From NCBI GenBank assembly GCA_965279115.1, contig OZ257137.1, positions 4,712,001 through 4,776,000 on the forward strand: a stretch of 64,000 nt of DNA, read 5' to 3'. Below the pieces are notes generated by a model that was not told where the DNA came from, did not search any database, and saw nothing but the letters and a program-made list of their open reading frames with translations. Below are positions 41,161 to 49,739 of the stretch, piece after piece. A program made the position numbers and the translations under genes. Numbering within the stretch: position 1 is the first letter of the stretch; each line of letters begins with the position of its first letter. Origin of the DNA: JAEUOS01 sp965279115. GTDB lineage: Bacteria; Pseudomonadota; Gammaproteobacteria; Burkholderiales; JAEUOS01.

Positions 41161-42771
41161 CTAGCGCCGCTGCGCGTCCTTCAGCATCCAGTCCGCCGCC
41201 CGCTCGGCGATCATCGCCGTCGGCGCATTGGTGTTGCCCGAAATCACCGTCGGCATGATCGAGGCATCGGCCACCCGCAGGCGTGCCACGCCGCGCACCT
41301 TGAGCGTTGCATCTACCACTGCCATGGCGTCGCTGCCCATGCGACAGGTGCCTGCGTGGTGGTACACCGCGCCGCCGCTTGAGCGCACGAAGTCGAGCAG
41401 GGCGGCATCGTCCGCGCGCTCGCTGCCGGGTGTGAGTTCGGACTCGAAGTAGGGCGCCATCGCCGGCTGGGCGAGGATGCGGCGGATCGCCTTGATGCCG
41501 CCGACCAGGTCCTGCGCGTCCTGCGGGTCTTCGAGAAAGCGGTAGTGGATTTCCGGTGCCTGGCGGATATCGGCGTGCACCGCGCGCACCGTGCCGCGGC
41601 TTTTCGGCCGCAGCAGGGCCGCGTTGGCGGTAAAGCCGGGAAAGCGGTGCAGCACCACGCCCTTGTTGTTGCGCTGGGTCCAGCTATAGGTCCAGAACGC
41701 CACTTGGATGTCGGGCGTGGCCACCGCGGGGTTGGACTTGAGAAACGCGCCGGCATAGGTGGGGATGGCCATCGGTCCGTCGCGCAGGAACAGGTATTGC
41801 AGGCCCATGCCGATGCGGCGCAACGGGCTTTTCATGATGTCGTTGAGCGTCACCGGCTGGCGGCAGCGCGACATCACCGAGGCGCGCACCTGGTTTTGCA
41901 GGTTGGCACCCACGCCCGGCAGGTCGGCCACCAGCGGCACGCCCAATCCACGTACATGCTCGCTGGCACCGATGCCCGACACCTGCAGCAGTTGCGGAGA
42001 GTTGAAGGCGCCGGCGGCAAGCACCACCTCGACGCGCGCGCGCGCCTGGCGCTTCTCGCCGCCCTGCATGTATTCCACGCCGCAGGCGGCGCCGTCAGCG
42101 AACAGTACGCGCGTGACCACTGCGTCGGTGGCCACCGCGAGGTTGGCGCGCCGGCGCGCCGGTGCCAGGAACGCGGTGTCGGTGGACGAGCGCACGCCCT
42201 TGTGGATGTTCAACTGGAAGTAGCCTGCGCCTTCCTGTACCGGGCCGTTGAAGTCTTCGTTGTGTGCCACGCCGGCCTCGCCGGCGGCAGCGACAAAGGC
42301 GTCGGCCAGCGGGTGGCGGTGCGGCGGGTCTGATACGTGCCATTTGCCATCCGCACCGTGGTACTCGCTAGCGCCGCGGCTGTTGCATTCGGAGCGGCGA
42401 AACCACGGCAATACGTCAGTCCAGCCCCACCCGGCGTTGCCGGCGGCGGCCCAGCCGTCGTAGTCGGCCGCTTGGCCGCGGATGTAGATCATGCCGTTGA
42501 CGGCGCAGCTGCCGCCGATGCCGCGCCCGGCGTGCTGCTCGATGCGCCGGCCGCCCAATCCGGCTTCCGGCAGGGTGGAGTAGCCGCGGTTATAGCGCGG
42601 GTTGGAGAACAGGCGCGGATAACCCACCGGCACGCGCGTCCACAGGCTGCGCGCCTCGCCGCCTTCTTCGAGCAGCAATACGCGGTGGCGGCCGGACTCC
42701 GACAGGCGTGCGGCAAGAATGCAGCCGGCCGTGCCGGCCCCCACCACAATGAAATCGAATTCACCGGTCAT
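41161..42771 (-). CDS. GMC family FAD-dependent alcohol oxidoreductase (choline-dehydrogenase-like)
   Basis: This 536-residue glucose-methanol-choline family enzyme oxidises an alcohol using FAD. FAD loop GAGTAG is at 11-16, GGSCAVNGMIYIRG (GMC signature 1 region) follows, then GAFNSPQLLQVSGIG (signature 2). The C-terminal active-site pair is His (H471/H472 in VYHHAGTCRMG) and Asn513 in SGNTNAPT. It is the last gene of a six-gene leftward operon and would oxidise an alcohol intermediate of that pathway. Confidence 0.93.
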   Translation of the reverse strand: MTGEFDFIVVGAGTAGCILAARLSESGRHRVLLLEEGGEARSLWTRVPVGYPRLFSNPRYNRGYSTLPEAGLGGRRIEQHAGRGIGGSCAVNGMIYIRGQAADYDGWAAAGNAGWGWTDVLPWFRRSECNSRGASEYHGADGKWHVSDPPHRHPLADAFVAAAGEAGVAHNEDFNGPVQEGAGYFQLNIHKGVRSSTDTAFLAPARRRANLAVATDAVVTRVLFADGAACGVEYMQGGEKRQARARVEVVLAAGAFNSPQLLQVSGIGASEHVRGLGVPLVADLPGVGANLQNQVRASVMSRCRQPVTLNDIMKSPLRRIGMGLQYLFLRDGPMAIPTYAGAFLKSNPAVATPDIQVAFWTYSWTQRNNKGVVLHRFPGFTANAALLRPKSRGTVRAVHADIRQAPEIHYRFLEDPQDAQDLVGGIKAIRRILAQPAMAPYFESELTPGSERADDAALLDFVRSSGGAVYHHAGTCRMGSDAMAVVDATLKVRGVARLRVADASIMPTVISGNTNAPTAMIAERAADWMLKDAQRR

Positions 42772-42787
42772 GTCCGTGCTGCGCCGA

Positions 42788-43768
42788 TCAGTCGAGCGTG
42801 ATGCCGAGGCGGCGGATCACCCCGCCCCACATGTCGTAGTCGGCCTTGAGCAGGACACCCAGTTGCTCCGGTGTCACCGCGCCCGGACTGGCACCGTCGG
42901 CGGCCTGGCGGTCGCGCAGTGCGCCGCCTTCCATCGCCTGTAGCGCGGCGCGGTTGAGGACCTCGATGACAGCGCGTGGCGTACCGGTCGGGGCCAGCAG
43001 CGAGTAACGGTTGTAGCCCACCAGGCCGGGATAGCCCAGCTCCGCCATGGTCGGCACGTCGGGAATCTGCGGCACGCGTTTTTCATCCAGCACGGCAAGC
43101 ACCCTGAGCTTGCCCGCCAGCGCATGGGTAAGCGCCGGCGAGGCCACGTCCATGTACACCTGCACGTGGCCTGCCACCAGGTCGTTGACCGCCGGGCCGG
43201 CGCCCTTGTAGGCCACATCGAACATGTCCAGGCCGAGGCTGGCCTTGACCATCTCGGTCACCAGGTGCGGAATGCTGCCGCGGCCGGCGGTGGCGTAGCT
43301 GAGCTTGCCCGGGTTGGCCTTCACATGGGCGACGAATTCGCGCAGGTCGCGTACCGGCACCGTTGGGTGGACGAACACGTGAAAGGGAAACTTGCCGATG
43401 AGCGCCACCGGGGTGAAGTCCTCCACCTTGTAGGGCAGCTTCTTGTAGAGGTTGGGCACGGCCGATATGGCGGTCGAGGTGGTGAGCAGGAGCGTGTGGC
43501 CGTCCTTCTGCGCGCGCGACACCTTTTCCAGCGCGATCATGCCGGCACCGCCGCCGTCGTTCTCCACCACCACGCTTTGCCCCAACGGGCCGCTCATGGC
43601 TTGCGCCAGCAGGCGCGCGTAGATGTCGGCGCCACCGCCCGGCGCGAAGGGCACGACGATGCGCACCGGGCGCGACGGAAAGGATTGAGCCAGCGCCTGT
43701 CCCGACACGATGAGTGTCGCCAAAACCAGCGCGACGGTGCGCCACATCCTGCCCATGCGTTCGACCAT
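42788..43768 (-). CDS. Bug/TctC family receptor protein (copy 8)
   Basis: This 326-residue receptor has signal VERMGRMWRTVALVLATLIVSGQALA and an excellent GGAGGAG site upstream of ATG 43768. Loops are VPFAPGGGADIYAR and VENDGGGAGMIALE; the latter has NDGGG where NRPGA is usual. Second of two tandem receptors in the leftward operon (45 bases after copy 9, 16 bases before the GMC gene). Confidence 0.92.
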   Translation of the reverse strand: MVERMGRMWRTVALVLATLIVSGQALAQSFPSRPVRIVVPFAPGGGADIYARLLAQAMSGPLGQSVVVENDGGGAGMIALEKVSRAQKDGHTLLLTTSTAISAVPNLYKKLPYKVEDFTPVALIGKFPFHVFVHPTVPVRDLREFVAHVKANPGKLSYATAGRGSIPHLVTEMVKASLGLDMFDVAYKGAGPAVNDLVAGHVQVYMDVASPALTHALAGKLRVLAVLDEKRVPQIPDVPTMAELGYPGLVGYNRYSLLAPTGTPRAVIEVLNRAALQAMEGGALRDRQAADGASPGAVTPEQLGVLLKADYDMWGGVIRRLGITLD

Positions 43769-43813
43769 GATGTTCTCCTCCGTTGTTGGCCGGCGCTCGA
43801 GGGCGCGACCCTG

Positions 43814-44803
43814 TTATTCCGGCACGATGCCGGCCGCGCGTATCACCCGTCCCCACTTCTGCGATTCTGCCGCCTGGAAGCGCGCGAGTTCTTCCGGGCC
43901 GCTGGTGAAGATGCGGTTTCCCGTGCTGGCCTGCAGCGCCCTGACCTCGGGCGCAGAAGCGGCCTTCTCGATCAGCTGGTTCACGCGGGCGACGATCGCC
44001 GCCGGCGTGCCGGGCGGCAGGTAGATGCCGGTCCAGTAGGTCACATCGAACCCTTTCACCCCGGCCTCGTCCATGGTGGGCAGGTTGGGTGCAGTGGCCA
44101 GGCGCTCCAGGCCACTGGAAGCCAGCCCGCGCAGCTTGCCGGCGTTGATCTGCGGCACGGCGTTGGCGCTGTCGGCGAACATGTAGTCGATCTGCCCGCC
44201 CAACAGGTCGGTCACGGCGAAAGGGTTGCTCTTGTAGGGCACATGGGTGACGGCGATGCCGGTGGTCTGGCGCAGCAGTTCGCCCGCCACCCGGCTGGAC
44301 GAACTGCCACTGCCGAAGTTGAGCTTGTCGGGCGTCTTCCTCGCCAGTGCGATCAGCTCCGCCACCGATTTCACCGGCGAAGCCGGGTTCACCAGCAACA
44401 CCATCTGGCCCTTGGAGAGCAACATCACCGGGGTGAAGTCCTTCACCGGGTCATACGGCAGCTTCTTGTAGAGATGTTCGTTGGCGGCGTGAGTGGTGTT
44501 GGTGGTGATCAGGATGGTATGGCCATCCGGCGCGGCGCGGGCCACCGCCTGCGCGGCAATGAAGCCGTTGGCGCCGGCCTTGTTGTCGATCACCACCTGG
44601 AATTTGTTGGCGCCGGTGAGGGCCGCGGCCACCGCGCGCGCCAGCAGGTCGGTGCCGCTGCCGGCGGCGAACGGCACCATGAAGGTGATCGGTTTGGTCG
44701 GGAAGTCCTGCGCCAGGACAGGCGCTGTCGGGGACATTAGTGCTGCCAAGGCGCAAACGCCAAGTGCGGCGGCGCGTTGCATCCTGTGCGCCAGGCGCGT
44801 CAC
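43814..44803 (-). CDS. Bug/TctC family receptor protein (copy 9), GTG start
   Basis: This 329-residue receptor starts at GTG 44803 in a GTGA overlap with the CaiB stop, with AGGA 7 bases upstream. The signal contains AAALGVCALAALMSPTAPVLA. Loops are VPFAAGSGTDLLAR and IDNKAGANGFIA; both depart from the consensus (AAGSG, NKAG). Tandem with copy 8. The two adjacent receptors may deliver different ligands to the same operon. Confidence 0.9.
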   Translation of the reverse strand: MTRLAHRMQRAAALGVCALAALMSPTAPVLAQDFPTKPITFMVPFAAGSGTDLLARAVAAALTGANKFQVVIDNKAGANGFIAAQAVARAAPDGHTILITTNTTHAANEHLYKKLPYDPVKDFTPVMLLSKGQMVLLVNPASPVKSVAELIALARKTPDKLNFGSGSSSSRVAGELLRQTTGIAVTHVPYKSNPFAVTDLLGGQIDYMFADSANAVPQINAGKLRGLASSGLERLATAPNLPTMDEAGVKGFDVTYWTGIYLPPGTPAAIVARVNQLIEKAASAPEVRALQASTGNRIFTSGPEELARFQAAESQKWGRVIRAAGIVPE

Positions 44804-45960
44804 GTTGGTTCCTGCGCCGTCCCGCCCGGCAACGGCGGCGCGTCGTATTCCGCATTGTGTTCCCCGAGGCGCGGCGCCTTGCCCTGCGGGCGCGGGCGCT
44901 CGCCGTCGATGGTGAAGGGCAGCGCGGTCAGGCTGAAGTTCTCGCCCGGCATCTCGTAGCGCATGCCCAGCGCCCGGGCCTGTGGGTGGGCGAGGATTTC
45001 CGGCACGCTGTGGATGGGCGCGCACGGCACGCCGGCGGCCTCGAATTGCGCGATCCATTCGGCGCGTGGTTGCGCGCGCAACAGCGGGTTCATCTCTGCA
45101 ACGAGCGCGGCCTTGTTGGCCAGGCGCGCACGATTGGTGGCAAAGCGCGCATCCTGTACCCAGTCAACCCGCCCGAGCACGGCGGCGAACTTGGCGAACA
45201 GGCGGTCGTTGCCGCAGCAGATGAGCAGCGGCGCGTCGGCGGTGTCGAAGGCTTCATACGGCACAAAGCCGGGGTGGCCGGAGCGGTGCCGGTCCGGCAA
45301 CTTGCCCTGGTTGACGAATCCATCGGCCTTCTGGCCGTTCCACACCAGCGCGGTTTCCAGCAATGAGGCGCCAACCACGCCACCGTGCCCGGTGACTGCA
45401 CGGCGTTGCAGCAGGGCCAGCGCGCCGATCACCGCCCACATGCCGGTGCCCTGGTCGCACACCGAGGCGCCAGTGCGCATGGGCGGGTCGTCCGGGCCGC
45501 CGTTGGTGGAGGAAAGGCCGCTGAATGCCTGTATCAGCGGCTCGTAGCCGGGGTGCATTTTCATCGGCCCGGCGTCGCCAAAGGCGGAAATGCCGCAGTA
45601 CACCAGGCGCGGATGGCGCGCGCACAAGGCCGGCCCGTCTATGCCGAGCGCCTCGGTGACGCCCGGGCGCATGTTGTGGATGAAGATGTCGGCCTGTGCC
45701 GCCAGGCGCTCGAAGGCTTCCTTGCCCGCGGGCGACTTGAGGTCTATCGCGACCGACTTCTTGCCGCGGTTGAAGATGTGGAAGTTGAGCGCGTCGCCGT
45801 TGCGAAAGGGAGGCCCCATCTTGCGCGCGTCGTCGCCGCCTTCGATGCGCTCGAGCTTGACCACCTCGGCACCGAGGTCGGCGAGGATCGCGCCGGCGAA
45901 GGGCCCGGCCAGCACCTGGCCGAGCTCCAGGACGCTAATGCCTTCGAGAGCCCCGGTCAT
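44800..45960 (-). CDS. CaiB/BaiF family class III CoA-transferase (HMGL operon)
   Basis: This 386-residue protein has N-domain LEGISVLELGQVLAGPFAGAILADLGAEVVKLE and IFIHNMRPGVTEALGID. The catalytic Asp position is in GASVCDQGTGMWAVIGALALL, and the C-part contains YEAFDTADAPLLICCGNDRLF. ATG 45960 is used, with AGGG nearby; the longer frame to 46005 lacks a site. Third gene of the leftward operon, overlapping the next gene by 4 bases. It probably loads CoA on, or removes it from, a branched intermediate. Confidence 0.9.
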   Translation of the reverse strand: MTGALEGISVLELGQVLAGPFAGAILADLGAEVVKLERIEGGDDARKMGPPFRNGDALNFHIFNRGKKSVAIDLKSPAGKEAFERLAAQADIFIHNMRPGVTEALGIDGPALCARHPRLVYCGISAFGDAGPMKMHPGYEPLIQAFSGLSSTNGGPDDPPMRTGASVCDQGTGMWAVIGALALLQRRAVTGHGGVVGASLLETALVWNGQKADGFVNQGKLPDRHRSGHPGFVPYEAFDTADAPLLICCGNDRLFAKFAAVLGRVDWVQDARFATNRARLANKAALVAEMNPLLRAQPRAEWIAQFEAAGVPCAPIHSVPEILAHPQARALGMRYEMPGENFSLTALPFTIDGERPRPQGKAPRLGEHNAEYDAPPLPGGTAQEPT

Positions 45961-46009
45961 GCCGCCCTGCGCAGGTGCGGTGCGGCGCGCGCCGCCGGCT
46001 TGCACGAGG

Positions 46010-46783
46010 TCACGATGGCGCGATCCACGCGGGCTTGCGCTTCTCGCGAAACGCCGTCATGCCTTCGGTGGCCTCCGGGGTGCCGAACATGCGCTTGCTC
46101 CATACCGCCATTTCGGCGAAGCCCTCCTCGATCGAGAGTTGCGGCACGCGCCTGACCAGCTTCTTGCATTCGGTGACAGCGATCGGGCCGCCCAGGCAGA
46201 TCGCTGCGATTTCTTCCTCCACCGCGGCGACCAGTTGCGCTTTCGGCACGGCGCGGTGGGCAAGCCCCAGTTCGACTGCGCGTGCGCCGCTGAAGCGTTC
46301 GCCGGTGAGGAACAGCTTTCTGGCGTGATGGGTGCCCAGCTTGGGTACGCATACCACCGCGATGACGGCGGGAATGACGCCGATGCGCACCTCCGAAAAA
46401 CTCATCGGCGCGTCTTCTGCGGCGATGACGATGTCCGCCGCGCCCACCAGGCCCAGGCCGCCGGCGAACGCCGCGCCGTTGACCGCCGCGATCACCGGCT
46501 TCGGGCTGTCGATGATGAACTTGAGAATGTCGACGAACTCCACGCCGCGCTGTCCCGGCCCCGCCTTGCCGGGCGGGTTCTTCAGGTCGGCGCCGGCGCA
46601 GAACGCCGGATCGGTGCCGGTGATGACGATCGCGCGCACGGCCGGGTCATCGTTGGCCGCGCGCAGGTGGGTATCCAGTTCGTCGACCAGCACCGCGGAA
46701 AGCGCGTTGCGGTTGTCCGGGCGGTTCAGCGTGATCCAGGCGGCGCCCTTGCGAATCTCGTAGCGGGTGGCTTCGGTACTCAT
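46010..46783 (-). CDS. Enoyl-CoA hydratase/isomerase (crotonase) family protein
   Basis: This 257-residue crotonase-fold protein has the oxyanion-hole block DPAFCAGADLKN and NGAAFAGGLGLVGAADIVIAAEDAPMSFSEVRIGVIP. The first catalytic Glu (SFSEVRIG) is kept, but the second position, usually Glu in GGTQR, reads AVIAVV. A start at 46783 gives a normal family length. It follows an HMG-CoA-lyase-like gene by 38 bases. Together they look like a methylglutaconyl-CoA hydratase/lyase pair from leucine or isoprenoid breakdown; this is inference. Confidence 0.85.
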   Translation of the reverse strand: MSTEATRYEIRKGAAWITLNRPDNRNALSAVLVDELDTHLRAANDDPAVRAIVITGTDPAFCAGADLKNPPGKAGPGQRGVEFVDILKFIIDSPKPVIAAVNGAAFAGGLGLVGAADIVIAAEDAPMSFSEVRIGVIPAVIAVVCVPKLGTHHARKLFLTGERFSGARAVELGLAHRAVPKAQLVAAVEEEIAAICLGGPIAVTECKKLVRRVPQLSIEEGFAEMAVWSKRMFGTPEATEGMTAFREKRKPAWIAPS

Positions 46784-46821
46784 GCGTAATCTTCCATTCG
46801 GGTGAGGGCCGGACCCGGCAA

Positions 46822-47910
46822 TCAGGCCTTGAATAGCGGGTCGTCCTCTTTCCAGGGCGAGATCTGGCCGGCGTAGACCTGCGGTCCCTTGCGGAAATGC
46901 GCGGCCTCCTCGAGCGTTTCGACGAACGGCATGTTGGCCGGGTAGAGGGCCTTGCCGCGCGGGCGCGGGCCGGATCGCGACACATGGCCGTGCAGCGGAT
47001 GGCCGACCACCTCCTCGGCAATCGCCACCGCCTCGATCAGCTTGTCGAGGTTGTAGCCGGTCTCGATGCCCATTTCGTGGCACAGGTCGACAAAGTCCTC
47101 GGTCGGCACCTGGCCGGCGGCGCGGCCGTTGCCGCAGTAGGGGCAGCCACCCATGCCTCCCAGGCAGGTGTCGAACTCGCGCACGCCCAGGAGCAGGCCT
47201 TCATAGTAGCTGGCGATGGTGGCGCCGCGCTGGTTGTGCAGGTGCAGGTGGAAGTCGGTGACCTCGGGCCAGCGCTCGCGGATGGCTTCGATGAACTGGC
47301 GTACCAGGTGCGGCATGTTCCAGCCCATCGCTTCCAGCAGCGCAACACGCGTCACCTTGATACCGGCGGCGTGCCACTTGCCGATCATGGTGGCCAGTAG
47401 GCCCATGCGCTGTTCGTGGCTGAACGGTCCTTCGTAGTTGGAACCGAACGGGTTGCCTATGCCCACCGCACCTTCGGTGGCGCCGGCGGCGCGCGCGGCT
47501 TCGATGGTGGCGTCCATGGCCGCGATCTGCTGGGCCTGGCTGCGGTTGTAGTTGCGCCGCGCGAAGGTATCGCACAGCTCGACGTTGGTGCGGAAAGCCT
47601 TGCCGCTGCGCACGTCGAGCTTGGGCCAGTAGGAATCGGCGCGGTCATATCCCTTCTTGTTGAACACCGCCGCGGTATAGCGGATGCCGGGCTTGGGCAC
47701 GAAGCGCTCGGCGATCTCGTCGATGCAGGCCATCTGGGGCGTCCACTTGGGGTGCGCGAAGGAGCCGATCGCGATGACCTTGGCGCCGGTTTCGCCGAGC
47801 GCATCGAGCAGGCGCAGCTTGGCCTCGACCGGAATGTCGGCGCGCTCGATCTGCAGGCCTTCGCGCATGGTGTCGTCGGTGATGATTACGGATTTGGGGA
47901 TCAGGCTCAT
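46822..47910 (-). CDS. Hydroxymethylglutaryl-CoA lyase-like protein (DRE-TIM barrel)
   Basis: This 362-residue TIM-barrel lyase has metal motif DTMREG at 13-18, the HxH metal pair in TDFHLHLHNQRG, and the catalytic-Cys loop GGMGGCPYCGNG. The usual HMG-CoA lyase loop is GGCPYAxGA, so CGNG is a variation. It would cleave a 3-hydroxy-3-methylacyl-CoA into acetyl-CoA or a keto product. It is longer than the usual 300-residue enzyme because of a C-terminal extension. First gene of the leftward operon HMGL - hydratase - CaiB - Bug - Bug - GMC. Confidence 0.88.
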   Translation of the reverse strand: MSLIPKSVIITDDTMREGLQIERADIPVEAKLRLLDALGETGAKVIAIGSFAHPKWTPQMACIDEIAERFVPKPGIRYTAAVFNKKGYDRADSYWPKLDVRSGKAFRTNVELCDTFARRNYNRSQAQQIAAMDATIEAARAAGATEGAVGIGNPFGSNYEGPFSHEQRMGLLATMIGKWHAAGIKVTRVALLEAMGWNMPHLVRQFIEAIRERWPEVTDFHLHLHNQRGATIASYYEGLLLGVREFDTCLGGMGGCPYCGNGRAAGQVPTEDFVDLCHEMGIETGYNLDKLIEAVAIAEEVVGHPLHGHVSRSGPRPRGKALYPANMPFVETLEEAAHFRKGPQVYAGQISPWKEDDPLFKA

Positions 47911-48040
47911 GGTGGCTGGGGCAGGGGTGGACAAGTCCCCAAATTTACACGCATGCGAGACACTGCGGCGGTAAGCCCTCTTCCCGCAAGGGCCATACGG
48001 GAGTAGAGTGGACGTCAGGTTTGGACGTTCTGGAGGCGAC

Positions 48041-48475
48041 ATGGCATTCATTCGGTTGGGCAACAAACCCCCCGTGATGGTGGAGGTCGGCACTTCGGTA
48101 GCGGATGCGGCCCGCGCGATGGCCGAGCGCAAGGTCGGCGCCTCGGCGGTGCACAAGGACGGTCGCGTCGTCGGCATCGTCACCGAGCGTGACGTGATGC
48201 AAAAGGTGGTCGCACCCGGTCTTGACCCCGCTGCCACCCGCGTCAGCGACGTGATGTCGAGTCCGGCGCTTTCGGTCGGTGTCAAGACCACGGTGGCGGC
48301 GGCGGCGGCGCTGATGCGCAAGCACCATATCCGCCATCTGCTGGTGCTCGACGAAAACGAAAAACTCGTCGGCATCCTCGCGCTGCGCTACCTGCTCTAC
48401 GACCTGATGGACGATCTGCAGCGCAACGTCGGCGACCTGATGGGCTACATCATGACCGACAGCCCGGGCGGCTGA
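48041..48475 (+). CDS. Tandem CBS-domain protein
   Basis: This 144-residue protein consists almost entirely of two CBS domains. The first is about residues 10-65 (VEVGTSVADAARAMAERKVGASAVHKDGRVVGIVTERDVMQKV), the second about 75-130 (DVMSSPALSVGVKTTVAAAAALMRKHHIRHLLVLDENEKLVGILALRYLL). Such proteins sense adenine nucleotides and often regulate partner enzymes. ATG 48041 has an excellent GGAGG site. It is a single gene divergent from the HMGL operon. The partner is unknown. Confidence 0.92.
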   Translation: MAFIRLGNKPPVMVEVGTSVADAARAMAERKVGASAVHKDGRVVGIVTERDVMQKVVAPGLDPAATRVSDVMSSPALSVGVKTTVAAAAALMRKHHIRHLLVLDENEKLVGILALRYLLYDLMDDLQRNVGDLMGYIMTDSPGG

Positions 48476-48518
48476 AAGGCTTGCCTGCGTGCGGCGCCGT
48501 CGGGCACCGCATGGACAG

Positions 48519-48574
48519 GCGGCCATCTCCGGATGGCCGCCCCCAAAATAAAGCGGCCATCCGGAGATGGCCGC
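48519..48574. repeat. Double palindrome: two inverted 22-bp arms, each itself a hairpin
   Basis: Two arms, 48519-48540 and 48553-48574, are perfect inverted copies separated by a 12-base A-rich spacer (CCCCAAAATAAA). Each arm is also a hairpin: 9-bp stem GCGGCCATC/GATGGCCGC with a 4-base loop. On the minus strand the 48553-48574 hairpin is followed by TTTATTTT, a good intrinsic-terminator layout for the leftward Ldh operon. On the plus strand it follows the CBS gene by 43 bases but lacks a T-run. Confidence 0.75.
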
Positions 48575-48730
48575 TCGTGCCGCCGAACCTGACCGTTCGT
48601 TGGCGCCTGGAGGGCATGTCTGCATCACGGCCTCCATGCAGGCAGTGTAGGCGCGCAGGGCGGATTCGATGTCCGAATCTGCGGGGTTCGCGGCGGTCTT
48701 TTCCCCCCTTGCATCGCCGCCGGACGTTTT

Positions 48731-49720
48731 TCAGGCGCCGGCCGCGATCCGGGCCAGGGCCGCATGCACGGCGTCGGCCACCTCGATGGTGCCTGCAGCG
48801 AGGCGCTTGTTGCGTTCCACGATGGATCGGTCGAACGGCACGCGCACCGGTTTGGCCGGATCCAGCGGCCGGGTGGCGCGCAGGCTGTCGGAATACTCGG
48901 ATACGCGCTGCATGAAATCCTCGGCAGAGGTGAAGTTCCGCGGGTTGACCGCCAGGATGAAGAGCCCGCTGTCGCGCTGCGGCCCGGGTGACGTGGCCTG
49001 GCCTGTCATCATGCCCAGCAGTTGCACCACCATGGCCAGGCCCGAGCCCTTGTGCCCGCCCCACACCGCGAAGGCGCCCTTGAGGGCCTCGTCCGGGTCG
49101 CGGGTGGGGCGCCCGTCCGGTGCGAAGGCGCGGCCTTCCGGCAACTGCTCGCCCAGCCGGCTGGCCAGCGCCGCTTCGCCCAGCATCAGATTGGCAGTGC
49201 CGATGTCCCAGATCACAGGCAGGGTCGTCGATGGAAATCCGAACGCGATCGGGTTGGTGCCGAAGCGCCCTTCGGTGCCGCCGTGGGGCGCCACCTTCTG
49301 CACACCGCTGCCGGCGATCATGCCTGCATAGCCCGCCGCGGTGATGCGTTCCAGGTAGTACGAGTACATGCCGGTGTACCAGGTCTTGGAAGCGCCTACC
49401 ACCGCGACGCCGAAGGTCGCGGCCTTCTCGATGGCGATTTCGGTGCAGCGGCGGCCCACCAGGTAGCCGACGTTGTCGCCACCGTCGAGCGAGGCCGACA
49501 CCGGCGACTCCTGCAGGAGGGTGATGGGCCGGCGCGGGGTGGCGGTGTTGCGGATGCGATCGATCACCGAGATCGCGCGCGACAGGCCGCCGTAGCCCAG
49601 CCCGCGCAGTTCGCAGTCGATCAGGTGGTCGGCGATGATCTGGGCTTCTTCGCGGGTGTGGTCCACGGCCATCATGCCGGCCTCGACCAGGGCGCGCGCG
49701 TCGGCGATCGAAAGAATCAT
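48731..49720 (-). CDS. Ldh family (malate/L-lactate-type) NAD(P)-dependent oxidoreductase
   Basis: This 329-residue member of the YbiC/YlbC/MDH-2 family does not have a Rossmann fold. It has HTREEAQIIADHLIDCELRGLGYGGLSR at the start, VVGASKTWYTGMYSYYLERIT, PHGGTEGRFGTNPIAFGFPS (the family NAD-binding block) and GAFAVWGGHKGSGLAMVVQLLGMM. It would oxidise a 2-hydroxy acid or reduce the matching 2-keto acid. Last gene of the leftward operon CaiB - hydratase - Bug - Ldh, 19 bases after the Bug gene. The double palindrome is beyond its end. Confidence 0.9.
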   Translation of the reverse strand: MILSIADARALVEAGMMAVDHTREEAQIIADHLIDCELRGLGYGGLSRAISVIDRIRNTATPRRPITLLQESPVSASLDGGDNVGYLVGRRCTEIAIEKAATFGVAVVGASKTWYTGMYSYYLERITAAGYAGMIAGSGVQKVAPHGGTEGRFGTNPIAFGFPSTTLPVIWDIGTANLMLGEAALASRLGEQLPEGRAFAPDGRPTRDPDEALKGAFAVWGGHKGSGLAMVVQLLGMMTGQATSPGPQRDSGLFILAVNPRNFTSAEDFMQRVSEYSDSLRATRPLDPAKPVRVPFDRSIVERNKRLAAGTIEVADAVHAALARIAAGA

Positions 49721-49739
49721 GGCGCTTTCGTTCCCTTGC

